Shown: positions 1 to 13,700 of the stretch, one piece after another
Numbering within the stretch: the first letter of the stretch is position 1
Layout: the number at the start of each line of letters is the position of its first letter
Origin: Lepturacanthus savala
Lineage: Eukaryota; Chordata; Actinopteri; Scombriformes; Trichiuridae
NCBI GenBank assembly: GCA_030544235.1
Contig: CM060463.1
Span: 38,281,920-38,345,919 of the forward strand
Length of the DNA stretch: 64,000 bases
Reading direction: 5' to 3'
Position numbers and translations under genes: made by a program
Notes under the pieces: model-generated
The model's input: only the letters and a program-made list of their open reading frames with translations
What the model was told of the DNA's origin: nothing
Databases searched by the model: none

Positions 1-320
1 TCTACTGTTGTTTCTACTGTTTCTACTGTTGTTTCTACTGTTTCTACTGTTGTTTCTACTGTTTCTACTGTTGTTTCTACTGTTTCTACTGTTGTTTCTA
101 CTGTTGTTTCTACTGTTTCTACTGTTGTTTCTACTGTTTCTACTGTTTCTACTGTTGTTTCTACTGTTTCTACTGTTGTTTCTACTGTTTCTACTGTTTC
201 TACTGTTGTTTCTACTGTTGTTTCTACTGTTTCTACTGTTTCTACTGTTGTTTCTACTGTTTCTACTGTTGTTTCTACTGTTGTTTCTACTGTTTCTACT
301 GTTTCTACTGTTTCTACTGT
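1..320. repeat. Minisatellite of TTTCTACTG / TTTCTACTGTTG units
   Basis: Units of 9 and 12 bp (TTTCTACTG and TTTCTACTGTTG) alternate irregularly from the window edge to about 320. Both lengths are multiples of three and lack stops, which creates a spurious Leu/Phe-rich frame. The array probably continues to the left of the window. Confidence 0.95.
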
Positions 321-413
321 TTTCTTCAGGCAGCAGCTGCAGCTTCAGGAGTTATGCAACGTCGCCTCTGATTGGTCAGCTGACACTGCCAAGAAGAAAG
401 AGTCAGCTGGCTG

Positions 414-489
<76 letters not shown>

Positions 490-601
490 CAGTAAAGTGT
501 GTGTGTGTCAGGTTACAGAAAGTAGATCAGTAACATGTAGACTCGTCCTCTGCTAGCTACACACATGCTAATCATGTAAAGAACTGGAACTTTACTGTGA
601 T

Positions 602-645
<44 letters not shown>

Positions 646-766
646 AACACACACACACACACACACACACATGAACACACACACACACAGTAATAAGTGT
701 GGATTGTTGTTGAAGGAGCAGCAAACAGACAAGTACAGATAGATAAAGAAGGAACGGTTAGAAAAA

Positions 767-820
<54 letters not shown>
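414..820. repeat. Cluster of CA microsatellites
   Basis: Three runs of CA: about 414-489, 605-690 (interrupted by ATGAA) and 769-820, separated by short unique sequence. No gene is seen. Confidence 0.95.
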
Positions 821-821
<1 letters not shown>

Positions 822-1522
822 GTTAATAACTTCTTCTTCTTTGTGAATCTAGGTGTAATATCAGTTAATATCAGTTGTTTGTGACTCAGCTCTGACGTTT
901 ACTTCCTGTTTGTTTTCTTCTTTTTTGCTGCTTTTAATTGAGTCGTGATGCTTTTATTGTGTAGAGTCAATGACTTTTATTCTGTAACAGGTTAACAGGT
1001 TACCTGGTTACCTGGTTACCTGGTAACCTGAATAATATAACCTAAAAATAAATAATATAACCTAAAAATAAATAATATAACCTAAAAATAAATAATATAA
1101 CCTAAAAATAAATAATATAACCTAAAAGTAAATAATATAACCTAAAAATAAATAATATAACCTAAAAATAAATAATATAACCTAAAAATAAATAATATAA
1201 CCTAAAATATGAGGCTGCAACATGAGGAGAAATAAATAAATAATAAGATATAATGTAATATAATAATATATAACCTCTGACCTGACCTGACCTGCAGCAT
1301 GAGGGTGAATTAAAGGTCAACCACTAGTTTTTATAGTGTTTGTGTTATTTCCTGTAAACAGAATAATTCTACAGTGAATCCATGATGTTGATGTTTGTTT
1401 ACAGATTAAATGACATGTAAACAAACAGGAAACAAATCAAACTAATGTTCAACTATAACATGAAGAACATTTAGATCCTGTTGTCCTTCAGAACTTTAAC
1501 TGCACAAGAAACACTGGTTCCT

Positions 1523-1526
<4 letters not shown>
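821..1526. other. Gene-free stretch with a 20-bp repeat
   Basis: AT-rich sequence with no recognisable exon. It holds (GGTTACCT)n at 1000-1030 and about nine copies of AATAATATAACCTAAAAATA at 1031-1208. Confidence 0.6.
1031..1208. repeat. 20-bp minisatellite, about 9 copies
   Basis: Near-perfect tandem copies of AATAATATAACCTAAAAATA. One copy has AAGTA in place of AAATA. Confidence 0.95.
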
Positions 1527-1721
<195 letters not shown>

Positions 1722-1857
1722 CATGGAGGAGGAGTTGAATCTCTTTCAGTGGAAAAGTACAGCCGTGCTGCTGTGGGGGCGGAGCCTCCTCTGTCCAGGA
1801 CCAGAATCAGCCAATCAGGAGGCAGAACAACACAGCTCTGTTCTGTGTCTTCATGTC

Positions 1858-1863
1858 AATAAA
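1858..1863 (+). terminator. Possible polyadenylation signal AATAAA
   Basis: AATAAA lies in TCAATAAAGTTTT, about 130 nt after a short unique stretch containing a CCAAT motif. It could be the 3' end of a plus-strand gene left of the window, but no upstream coding exon is visible, so this is weak. Confidence 0.2.
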
Positions 1864-1879
1864 GTTTTATTGAAGTGAT

Positions 1880-2144
1880 AAGAAGCTTCAGGAGGATTAA
1901 ACTGTTAAAGTTTTAAACTGATTAAAGTTAAAGTTTATTTTCCTTTAGAAACAAACTGGATGTAAAACATCCTGAAAATGAGTTTTTACTAAAAGGAACA
2001 GAAATAATAATAATAATAATAATAATAATATGAAATAATAATAATAATAATATGAAATAATAATAATAATATGAAATAATAATAATAATAATACGAAGTA
2101 ATAATAATATGAAGTAATAATATTAAGTAATTAATATTAATTAA
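1880..2144. repeat. AAT-rich simple repeat region
   Basis: AT-rich sequence with (AAT)n runs at about 2007-2108, interrupted by TATGAA. No exon is seen. Confidence 0.8.
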
Positions 2145-2999
2145 TTACTGACTCTATGCACCTTATTACTGACTATGCACCTTATTACTGACTCTATGCA
2201 CCTTATTACTGACTATGCACCTTATTACTGACTCTATGCACCTTATTACTGACTATGCACCTTATTACTGACTCTATGCACCTTATTACTGACTATGCAC
2301 CTTATTACTGACTCTATGCACCTTATTACTGACTATGCACCTTATTACTGACTCTATGCACCTTATTACTGACTATGCACCTTATTACTGACTCTATGCA
2401 CCTTATTACTGACTCTATGCACCTTATTACTGACTATGCACCTTATTACTGACTCTATGCACCTTATTACTGACTATGCACCTTATTACTGACTCTATGC
2501 ACCTTATTACTGACTATGCACCTTATTACTGACTCTATGCACCTTATTACTGACTCTATGCACCTTATTACTGACTATGCACCTTATTACTGACTCTATG
2601 CACCTTATTACTGACTATGCACCTTATTACTGACTCTATGCACCTTATTACTGACTATGCACCTTATTACTGACTATGCACCTTATTACTGACTCTATGC
2701 ACCTTATTACTGACTCTATGCACCTTATTACTGACTATGCACCTTATTACTGACTCTATGCACCTTATTACTGACTATGCACCTTATTACTGACTCTATG
2801 CACCTTATTACTGACTCTATGCACCTTATTACTGACTATGCACCTTATTACTGACTCTATGCACCTTATTACTGACTATGCACCTTATTACTGACTATGC
2901 ACCTTATTAATGACTATGCACCTTATTACTGACTCTATGCACCTTATTACTGACTCTATGCACCTTATTACTGACTATGCACCTTATTACTGACTCTAT
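2145..2999. repeat. 19/21-bp minisatellite, left part
   Basis: Tandem CCTTATTACTGACTATGCA (19 bp) alternates with a 21-bp form in which GACTATG reads GACTCTATG. The alternation gives a 40-bp higher-order unit. The same array resumes at 4378 after a LINE insertion. Confidence 0.95.
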
Positions 3000-4378
3000 G
3001 GCAAGTTTATTTGTATAGCACATTTCAACAACAAGGTAATTCAAAGTGCTTTACATAAAACATTAAAAGCATCAAGATACAATTTAAGACAGTTGATTAA
3101 AACAATTTAAAACAGTTGATTAAAATAAAAAAATAGATATAATATAAAATAAAAATAAGAAATAAAAATTAAGAATTAAAATGTATAACTTTGAAATTAA
3201 AACAAAGAACAAGTTACAGTGCAGTGCAGAGTAATTCAGAATGATATTAGCAGTAGGCAGCATTGAACAGAAAAGTCTTCAGCTGTGATTTAAAAGCAGT
3301 GAGAGTTGCAGCAGACCTGCAGGTCTCTGGGAGTTTGTTCCAGATCTGTGGGGCATAGAAACTGAACGCTGCTTCTCCATGTTTAGTTCTGACTCTAGGA
3401 ACAGAGAGCAGACCTGATCCAGATGATCTAAGAGGTCTGGATGGTTCATAAGGGATCAGCAGATCTGCAATATACCTAGGCCCTAGACCATTCAGGGCTT
3501 TATAAACCAGTAAGAGTATTTTAAAGTGAATCCTTTGGCAGACAGGAAGCCAGTGCAAGGACCTTAGAACTGGACTGATGTGGTCTACTTTTTTAGTCCT
3601 AGTCAGGACTCGAGCGGCAGCATTTTGAATCAGCTGCAGCTGTCTGATTGACTTTTTAGAGAAGCCTGTAAAGGCCCCATTGCAGTAGTCTAGTCTACTG
3701 AAGATAAAAGCATGGACAAGCTTTTCCAAATCTTGCTGAGACATCAGGCCTTTAATCCTTGATATATTCTTCAGGTGGTAGTAGGCTGACTTTGTAACAG
3801 TTTTTATGTGACTATTTAAATTCAAGTCTGAGTCCATAACTACACCCAGATTTCTAGCTTGGTTTGTAGGCTTTAACATTGCTGATTGAAGATGAGCGCT
3901 GACTTTCAATCGTTCTGCCTTGGCTCCAAAAACAATTACCTCAGTTTTATCTTTGTTTAATTGGAGAAAGTTCTGGCACATCCAATCATTAATTTGTTCA
4001 ATGCATTTACTCAGTGTTTGTATTGGATTATGATCTCCTGGTGATATACTGATGTAAATTTGTGTGTCATCTGCATAATTATGGTAACTTATTTTATTTT
4101 CTTTCATAATCTTAGCGAGTGGGAGCATGTAAATGTTGAATAGTAGAGGCCCCAGAATTGAACCTTGGGGGACCCCACAGCTTATGTCTATATGTTCAGA
4201 TGTGTAGTTGCCTATAGACACAAAGTAGTCTCTGTCCTTTAAGTAGGATTCAACCCATTTTAGTGCTGTGCCAGTAAGTCCCACCCAGTTCTCCAGTCGG
4301 TGTAATAATATGTTGTGGTCAACCGTGTCAAATGCGGCACTGAGATCCAGTAATACTAAGACTGAAATTTTGCCATTG
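3000..4378 (-). mobile_element. 5'-truncated L2/CR1-like non-LTR retrotransposon
   Basis: A unique 1.38-kb block interrupts the 19/21-bp minisatellite. On the minus strand it encodes the C-terminal half of a reverse transcriptase. The 3' UTR (3000-3246) ends with TTTATTTGTATAGCACATTT-type sequence seen at the 3' ends of many fish L2-like elements. The left flank stops at ...GACTCTATG and the right resumes at GCACC, so the host unit is almost exactly restored and any target duplication is very short. The 5' end (4378) is cut inside the RT domain, typical of truncated LINE insertions. Assignment to L2 rather than another Jockey-superfamily clade comes from family memory, not a search. Confidence 0.85.
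3247..4378 (-). pseudogene. Reverse transcriptase fragment of the LINE (no start)
   Basis: The frame is open from the truncation point at about 4378 to a stop at 3247; a Met at 4284 is internal. It starts in RT motif A (LLDLSAAFDTVDH), continues through SCGVPQGSILGPLLF (motif B) and the catalytic YADDTQIY (motif C), then thumb motifs such as LNKDKTEVIVFG and NLGVVMDSDL. The C-terminal part (RLDYCNGAF, LLVYKALNGLGPRYIADLL) is shared by L2/CR1/Jockey RTs. The endonuclease and N-terminal RT are missing, so the copy cannot act on its own. No stop or frameshift is seen in the remaining ~375 codons, suggesting a fairly young insertion. Confidence 0.85.
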
Positions 4379-4767
4379 CACCTTATTAATGACTCTATGC
4401 ACCTTATTACTGACTATGCACCTTATTACTGACTCTATGCACCTTATTACTGACTATGCACCTTATTACTGACTATGCACCTTATTACTGACTATGCACC
4501 TTATTACTGACTCTATGCACCTTATTACTGACTATGCACCTTATTACTGACTATGCACCTTATTACTGACTCTATGCACCTTATTACTGACTATGCACCT
4601 TATTACTGACTATGCACCTTATTACTGACTCTATGCACCTTATTACTGACTATGCACCTTATTACTGACTATGCACCTTATTACTGACTCTATGCACCTT
4701 ATTACTGACTATGCACCTTATTACTGACTATGCACCTTATTACTGACTCTATGCACCTTATTAATGA
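4378..4767. repeat. 19/21-bp minisatellite, right part
   Basis: Continuation of the 2145-2999 array after the LINE. Many units here are the short 19-bp form. It runs directly into the 11-bp array. Confidence 0.95.
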
Positions 4768-7700
4768 CGTGTGTTTGTCGTATTTATGTTGTGTTTATGT
4801 CGTATTTGTCGTGTTCATGTCGTGTTCATGTCGTGTTTATGTCGTATTTATGTCGTATTTATGTCGTGTTCATGTCGTGTTTATGTCGTGTTTGTCGTAT
4901 TTATGTTGTGTTTATGTCGTATTTGTCGTGTTCATGTCGTGTTCATGTCGTGTTTATGTCGTATTTATGTCGTATTTATGTTGTGTTTATGTCGTATTTA
5001 TGTCGTGTTTATGTCGTATTTATGTCGTATTTATGTTGTGTTTATGTCGTATTTATGTCGTGTTCATGTCGTGTTCATGTCGTGTTTATGTCGTATTTAT
5101 GTCGTATTTATGTCGTATTTATGTTGTGTTTATGTCGTATTTATGTCGTATTTATGTCGTGTTCATGTCGTGTTTATGTCGTGTTTGTCGTATTTATGTT
5201 GTGTTTATGTCGTATTTGTCGTGTTCATGTCGTGTTCATGTCGTGTTTATGTCGTATTTATGTCGTGTTCATGTCGTGTTCATGTCGTGTTCATGTCGTG
5301 TTTATGTCGTATTTATGTCGTATTTATGTTGTGTTTATGTCGTATTTATGTCGTGTTCATGTCGTGTTCATGTCGTGTTTATGTCGTATTTATGTCGTGT
5401 TCATGTCGTGTTCATGTCGTGTTCATGTCGTGTTTATGTCGTATTTATGTCGTATTTATGTCGTGTTTATGTCGTATTTATGTCGTGTTCATGTCGTGTT
5501 CATGTCGTGTTTATGTCGTATTTATGTCGTGTTCATGTCGTGTTCATGTCGTGTTCATGTCGTGTTCATGTCGTGTTTATGTCGTATTTATGTCGTATTT
5601 ATGTTGTGTTTATGTCGTATTTATGTCATATTTATGTCGTGTTCATGTCGTGTTTATGTCGTGTTTGTCGTATTTATGTTGTGTTTATGTCGTATTTGTC
5701 GTGTTCATGTCGTGTTCATGTCGTGTTTATGTCGTATTTATGTCGTATTTATGTCGTATTTATGTCGTGTTTATGTCGTATTTATGTCGTGTTCATGTCG
5801 TGTTCATGTCGTGTTTATGTCGTATTTATGTCGTGTTCATGTCGTGTTCATGTCGTGTTCATGTCGTGTTCATGTCGTGTTTATGTCGTATTTATGTCGT
5901 ATTTATGTTGTGTTTATGTCGTATTTATGTCGTATTTATGTCGTGTTCATGTCGTGTTTATGTCGTGTTTGTCGTATTTATGTTGTGTTTATGTCGTATT
6001 TGTCGTGTTCATGTCGTGTTCATGTCGTGTTTATGTCGTATTTATGTCGTATTTATGTCGTATTTATGTCGTGTTCATGTCGTGTTCATGTCGTGTTTAT
6101 GTCGTATTTATGTCGTATTTATGTCGTATTTATGTCGTGTTCATGTCGTGTTTATGTCGTGTTTGTCGTATTTATGTTGTGTTTATGTCGTGTTCATGTC
6201 GTGTTTATGTCGTATTTATGTCGTATTTATGTCGTGTTTATGTCGTATTTATGTCGTGTTCATGTCGTGTTCATGTCGTGTTTATGTCGTATTTATGTCG
6301 TATTTATGTCGTGTTTATGTCGTGTTCATGTCGTGTTCATGTCGTATTTATGTCGTATTTATGTCGTGTTCATGTCGTGTTTATGTCGTGTTTATGTCGT
6401 ATTTATGTCGTATTTATGTTGTGTTTATGTCGTATTTATGTCGTATTTATGTCGTGTTCATGTCGTGTTATGTCGTGTTTGTCGTATTTATGTTGTGTTT
6501 ATGTCGTATTTGTCGTGTTCATGTCGTGTTCATGTCGTGTTTATGTCGTATTTATGTCGTGTTCATGTCGTGTTCATGTCGTATTTATGTCGTATTTATG
6601 TCGTGTTCATGTCGTGTTATGTCGTGTTTGTCGTATTTATGTTGTGTTTATGTCGTATTTGTCGTGTTCATGTCGTGTTCATGTCGTATTTATGTCGTGT
6701 TTATGTCGTATTTATGTCGTGTTCATGTCGTGTTCATGTCGTGTTTATGTCGTGTTTATGTCGTGTTTATGTCGTGTTCATGTCGTGTTCATGTCGTATT
6801 TATGTCGTGTTCATGTCGTGTTATGTCGTGTTTGTCGTATTTATGTTGTGTTTATGTCGTATTTGTCATGTTCATGTCGTGTTCATGTCGTATTTATGTC
6901 GTGTTTATGTCGTATTTATGTCGTGTTCATGTCGTGTTCATGTCGTGTTCATGTCGTGTTCATGTCGTGTTTATGTCGTATTTATGTCGTATTTATGTTG
7001 TGTTTATGTCGTATTTATGTCGTGTTCATGTCGTGTTCATGTCATGTTTATGTCATATTTATGTCGTATTTATGTCGTGTTCATGTCGTGTTTATGTCGT
7101 GTTTGTCGTATTTATGTTGTGTTTATGTCGTATTTGTCGTGTTCATGTCGTGTTCATGTCGTGTTTATGTCGTATTTATGTCGTGTTCATGTCGTGTTCA
7201 TGTCGTGTTCATGTTGTGTTTATGTCGTATTTATGTCGTATTTATGTCGTGTTTATGTCGTATTTATGTCGTGTTCATGTCGTGTTCATGTCGTGTTTAT
7301 GTCGTATTTATGTCGTGTTCATGTCGTGTTCATGTCGTGTTTATGTCGTATTTATGTCGTATTTATGTTGTGTTTATGTCGTATTTATGTCGTATTTATG
7401 TCGTGTTCATGTCGTGTTATGTCGTGTTTGTCGTATTTATGTTGTGTTTATGTCGTATTTGTCGTGTTCATGTCGTGTTCATGTCGTGTTTATGTCGTAT
7501 TTATGTCGTGTTCATGTCGTGTTCATGTCGTATTTATGTCGTATTTATGTCGTGTTCATGTCGTGTTATGTCGTGTTTGTCGTATTTATGTTGTGTTTAT
7601 GTCGTATTTGTCGTGTTCATGTCGTGTTCATGTCGTATTTATGTCGTGTTTATGTCGTATTTATGTCGTGTTCATGTCGTGTTCATGTCGTGTTTATGTC

Positions 7701-10700
7701 GTGTTTATGTCGTGTTTATGTCGTGTTCATGTCGTGTTCATGTCGTATTTATGTCGTGTTCATGTCGTGTTATGTCGTGTTTGTCGTATTTATGTTGTGT
7801 TTATGTCGTATTTGTCATGTTCATGTCGTGTTCATGTCGTATTTATGTCGTGTTTATGTCGTATTTATGTCGTGTTCATGTCGTGTTCATGTCGTGTTCA
7901 TGTCGTGTTTATGTCGTATTTATGTCGTATTTATGTTGTGTTTATGTCGTATTTATGTCGTGTTCATGTCGTGTTCATGTCATGTTTATGTCGTATTTAT
8001 GTCGTGTTCATGTCGTGTTTATGTCGTGTTTGTCGTATTTATGTTGTGTTTATGTCGTATTTGTCGTGTTCATGTCGTGTTCATGTCGTGTTTATGTCGT
8101 ATTTATGTCGTATTTATGTCGTGTTTATGTCGTATTTATGTCGTGTTCATGTCGTGTTCATGTCGTGTTTATGTCGTATTTATGTCGTATTTATGTCGTG
8201 TTTATGTCGTATTTATGTCGTGTTCATGTCGTATTTATGTTGTGTTTATGTCGTATTTATGTCGTGTTCATGTCGTGTTTATGTCGTATTTATGTCGTGT
8301 TCATGTCGTGTTCATGTCGTGTTTATGTCGTATTTATGTCGTATTTATGTCGTGTTTATGTTGTGTTTATGTCGTATTTATGTCGTGTTCATGTCGTGTT
8401 CATGTCGTGTTCATGTCGTGTTTATGTCGTATTTATGTCGTATTTATGTTGTGTTTATGTCGTATTTATGTCGTGTTCATGTCGTGTTCATGTCATGTTT
8501 ATGTCGTATTTATGTCGTATTTATGTCGTGTTCATGTCGTGTTTATGTCGTGTTTGTCGTATTTATGTTGTGTTTATGTCGTATTTGTCGTGTTCATGTC
8601 GTGTTCATGTCGTGTTTATGTCGTATTTATGTCGTGTTCATGTCGTGTTCATGTCGTGTTCATGTTGTGTTTATGTCGTATTTATGTCGTATTTATGTCG
8701 TGTTTATGTCGTATTTATGTCGTGTTCATGTCGTGTTCATGTCGTGTTTATGTCGTATTTATGTCGTGTTCATGTCGTGTTCATGTCGTGTTCATGTCGT
8801 GTTTATGTCGTATTTATGTCGTATTTATGTTGTGTTTATGTCGTATTTATGTCGTATTTATGTCGTGTTCATGTCGTGTTTATGTCGTGTTTGTCGTATT
8901 TATGTTGTGTTTATGTCGTATTTGTCGTGTTCATGTCGTGTTCATGTCGTGTTTATGTCGTATTTATGTCGTATTTATGTCGTGTTTATGTCGTATTTAT
9001 GTCGTGTTCATGTCGTGTTCATGTCGTGTTTATGTCGTATTTATGTCGTATTTATGTCGTGTTTATGTCGTATTTATGTCGTGTTCATGTCGTATTTATG
9101 TTGTGTTTATGTCGTATTTATGTCGTGTTCATGTCGTGTTTATGTCGTATTTATGTCGTGTTCATGTCGTGTTCATGTCGTGTTTATGTCGTATTTATGT
9201 CGTATTTATGTCGTGTTTATGTCGTGTTCATGTCGTGTTCATGTCGTATTTATGTCGTATTTATGTCGTGTTCATGTCGTGTTTATGTCGTGTTTATGTC
9301 GTATTTATGTCGTATTTATGTTGTGTTTATGTCGTATTTATGTCGTATTTATGTCGTGTTCATGTCGTGTTATGTCGTGTTTGTCGTATTTATGTTGTGT
9401 TTATGTCGTATTTATCGTGTTCATGTCGTGTTCATGTCGTGTTTATGTCGTATTTATGTCGTATTTATGTCGTGTTTATGTCGTATTTATGTCGTGTTCA
9501 TGTCGTATTTATGTTGTGTTTATGTCGTATTTATGTTGTGTTTATGTCGTGTTCATGTCGTGTTCATGTCGTATTTATGTCGTGTTTACGTCGTTTATGT
9601 CGTGTTTATGTCGTATTTATGTCGTATTTGTCGTATTCATGTCGTATTTATGTCGTGTTTATGTCGTGTTCATGTCGTGTTTATGTCGTATTTATGTTGT
9701 ATTTATGTCGTGTTCATGTCGTGTTTATGTCGTATTTATGTTGTGTTTATGTCGTGTTCATGTCGTGTTCATGTCGTATTTATGTCGTGTTTACGTCGTT
9801 TATGTCATGTTTATGTCGTATTTATGTCGTATTTGTCGTATTCATGTCGTATTTATGTCGTGTTTATGTCGTGTTTATGTCGTGTTTACGTCGTATTTAT
9901 GTCGTGTTTATGTCGTGTTTATGTCGTATTCATGTCGTGTTTATGTTGTGTTTATGTCGTATTCATGTCGTATTCATGTCGTGTTTATGTTGTGTTTATG
10001 TCGTGTTTATGTCGTATTTATGTCGTATTTGTCGTATTCATGTCGTATTTATGTCGTGTTTATGTCGTGTTTATGTCGTATTCATGTCGTATTTATGTCG
10101 TGTTTATGTCGTGTTTACGTCGTATTTATGTCGTGTTTATGTCATGTTTATGTCGTATTCATGTCGTATTTATGTTGTGTTTATGTCGTATTTATGTCGT
10201 GTTTATGTCATGTTTATGTCGTATTTATGTCGTGTTTATGTCGTATTTATGTCGTATTTATGTCGTGTTCATGTCGTATTTATGTTGTGTTTATGTCGTA
10301 TTTATGTTGTGTTTATGTCGTGTTCATGTCGTGTTCATGTCGTATTTATGTCGTGTTTACGTCGTTTATGTCGTGTTTATGTCGTATTTATGTCGTATTT
10401 GTCGTATTCATGTCGTATTTATGTCGTGTTTATGTCGTGTTCATGTCGTGTTTATGTCGTATTTATGTTGTATTTATGTCGTGTTCATGTCGTGTTTATG
10501 TCGTATTTATGTTGTGTTTATGTCGTGTTCATGTCGTGTTCATGTCGTATTTATGTCGTGTTTACGTCGTTTATGTCATGTTTATGTCGTATTTATGTCG
10601 TGTTCATGTCGTGTTCATGTCATGTTTATGTCATATTTATGTCGTATTTATGTCGTGTTCATGTCGTGTTTATGTCGTGTTTGTCGTATTTATGTTGTGT

Positions 10701-13700
10701 TTATGTCGTATTTGTCGTGTTCATGTCGTGTTCATGTCGTGTTTATGTCGTATTTATGTCGTGTTCATGTCGTGTTCATGTCGTGTTCATGTTGTGTTTA
10801 TGTCGTATTTATGTCGTATTTATGTCGTGTTTATGTCGTATTTATGTCGTGTTCATGTCGTGTTCATGTCGTGTTTATGTCGTATTTATGTCGTGTTCAT
10901 GTCGTGTTCATGTCGTGTTCATGTCGTGTTTATGTCGTATTTATGTCGTATTTATGTTGTGTTTATGTCGTATTTATGTCGTATTTGTGTCGTGTTCATG
11001 TCGTGTTTATGTCGTGTTTGTCGTATTTATGTTGTGTTTATGTCGTATTTGTCGTGTTCATGTCGTGTTCATGTCGTGTTTATGTCGTATTTATGTCGTA
11101 TTTATGTCGTGTTTATGTCGTATTTATGTCGTGTTCATGTCGTGTTCATGTCGTGTTTATGTCGTATTTATGTCGTATTTATGTCGTGTTTATGTCGTAT
11201 TTATGTCGTGTTCATGTCGTATTTATGTTGTGTTTATGTCGTATTTATGTCGTGTTCATGTCGTGTTTATGTCGTATTTATGTCGTGTTCATGTCGTGTT
11301 CATGTCGTGTTTATGTCGTATTTATGTCGTATTTATGTCGTGTTTATGTTGTGTTTATGTCGTATTTATGTCGTGTTCATGTCGTGTTCATGTCGTGTTC
11401 ATGTCGTGTTTATGTCGTATTTATGTCGTATTTATGTTGTGTTTATGTCGTATTTATGTCGTGTTCATGTCGTGTTCATGTCATGTTTATGTCGTATTTA
11501 TGTCGTATTTATGTCGTGTTCATGTCGTGTTTATGTCGTGTTTGTCGTATTTATGTTGTGTTTATGTCGTATTTGTCGTGTTCATGTCGTGTTCATGTCG
11601 TGTTTATGTCGTATTTATGTCGTGTTCATGTCGTGTTCATGTCGTGTTCATGTTGTGTTTATGTCGTATTTATGTCGTATTTATGTCGTGTTTATGTCGT
11701 ATTTATGTCGTGTTCATGTCGTGTTCATGTCGTGTTTATGTCGTATTTATGTCGTGTTCATGTCGTGTTCATGTCGTGTTCATGTCGTGTTTATGTCGTA
11801 TTTATGTCGTATTTATGTTGTGTTTATGTCGTATTTATGTCGTATTTATGTCGTGTTCATGTCGTGTTTATGTCGTGTTTGTCGTATTTATGTTGTGTTT
11901 ATGTCGTATTTGTCGTGTTCATGTCGTGTTCATGTCGTGTTTATGTCGTATTTATGTCGTATTTATGTCGTGTTTATGTCGTATTTATGTCGTGTTCATG
12001 TCGTGTTCATGTCGTGTTTATGTCGTATTTATGTCGTATTTATGTCGTGTTTATGTCGTATTTATGTCGTGTTCATGTCGTATTTATGTTGTGTTTATGT
12101 CGTATTTATGTCGTGTTCATGTCGTGTTTATGTCGTATTTATGTCGTGTTCATGTCGTGTTCATGTCGTGTTTATGTCGTATTTATGTCGTATTTATGTC
12201 GTGTTTATGTCGTGTTCATGTCGTGTTCATGTCGTATTTATGTCGTATTTATGTCGTGTTCATGTCGTGTTTATGTCGTGTTTATGTCGTATTTATGTCG
12301 TATTTATGTTGTGTTTATGTCGTATTTATGTCGTATTTATGTCGTGTTCATGTCGTGTTTATGTCGTGTTTGTCGTATTTATGTTGTGTTTATGTCGTAT
12401 TTGTCGTGTTCATGTCGTGTTCATGTCGTGTTTATGTCGTATTTATGTCGTATTTATGTCGTGTTTATGTCGTATTTATGTCGTGTTCATGTCGTGTTCA
12501 TGTCGTGTTTATGTCGTATTTATGTCGTATTTATGTCGTGTTTATGTCGTATTTATGTCGTGTTCATGTCGTATTTATGTTGTGTTTATGTCGTATTTAT
12601 GTCGTGTTCATGTCGTGTTTATGTCGTATTTATGTCGTGTTCATGTCGTGTTCATGTCGTGTTTATGTCGTATTTATGTCGTATTTATGTCGTGTTCATG
12701 TCGTGTTTATGTCGTGTTTATGTCGTATTTATGTCGTATTTATGTTGTGTTTATGTCGTATTTATGTCGTATTTATGTCGTGTTCATGTCGTGTTATGTC
12801 GTGTTTGTCGTATTTATGTTGTGTTTATGTCGTATTTATCGTGTTCATGTCGTGTTCATGTCGTGTTTATGTCGTATTTATGTCGTATTTATGTCGTGTT
12901 TATGTCGTATTTATGTCGTGTTCATGTCGTATTTATGTTGTGTTTATGTCGTATTTATGTTGTGTTTATGTCGTGTTCATGTCGTGTTCATGTCGTATTT
13001 ATGTCGTGTTTACGTCGTTTATGTCGTGTTTATGTCGTATTTATGTCGTATTTGTCGTATTCATGTCGTATTTATGTCGTGTTTATGTCGTGTTCATGTC
13101 GTGTTTATGTCGTATTTATGTTGTATTTATGTCGTGTTCATGTCGTGTTTATGTCGTATTTATGTTGTGTTTATGTCGTGTTCATGTCGTGTTCATGTCG
13201 TATTTATGTCGTGTTTACGTCGTTTATGTCATGTTTATGTCGTATTTATGTCGTATTTGTCGTATTCATGTCGTATTTATGTCGTGTTTATGTCGTGTTT
13301 ATGTCGTGTTTACGTCGTATTTATGTCGTGTTTATGTCGTGTTTATGTCGTATTCATGTCGTGTTTATGTTGTGTTTATGTCGTATTCATGTCGTATTCA
13401 TGTCGTGTTTATGTTGTGTTTATGTCGTGTTTATGTCGTATTTATGTCGTATTTGTCGTATTCATGTCGTATTTATGTCGTGTTTATGTCGTGTTTATGT
13501 CGTATTCATGTCGTATTTATGTCGTGTTTATGTCGTGTTTACGTCGTATTTATGTCGTGTTTATGTCATGTTTATGTCGTATTCATGTCGTATTTATGTT
13601 GTGTTTATGTCGTATTTATGTCGTGTTTATGTCATGTTTATGTCGTATTTATGTCGTGTTTATGTCGTATTTATGTCGTATTTATGTCGTGTTCATGTCG

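Noticed and set aside
1723..1878. Short plus frame MEEELNLFQWK followed by AATAAA
   Set aside because: Could be a last-exon remnant, but there is no acceptor or known homology; recorded only as a weak polyadenylation signal.
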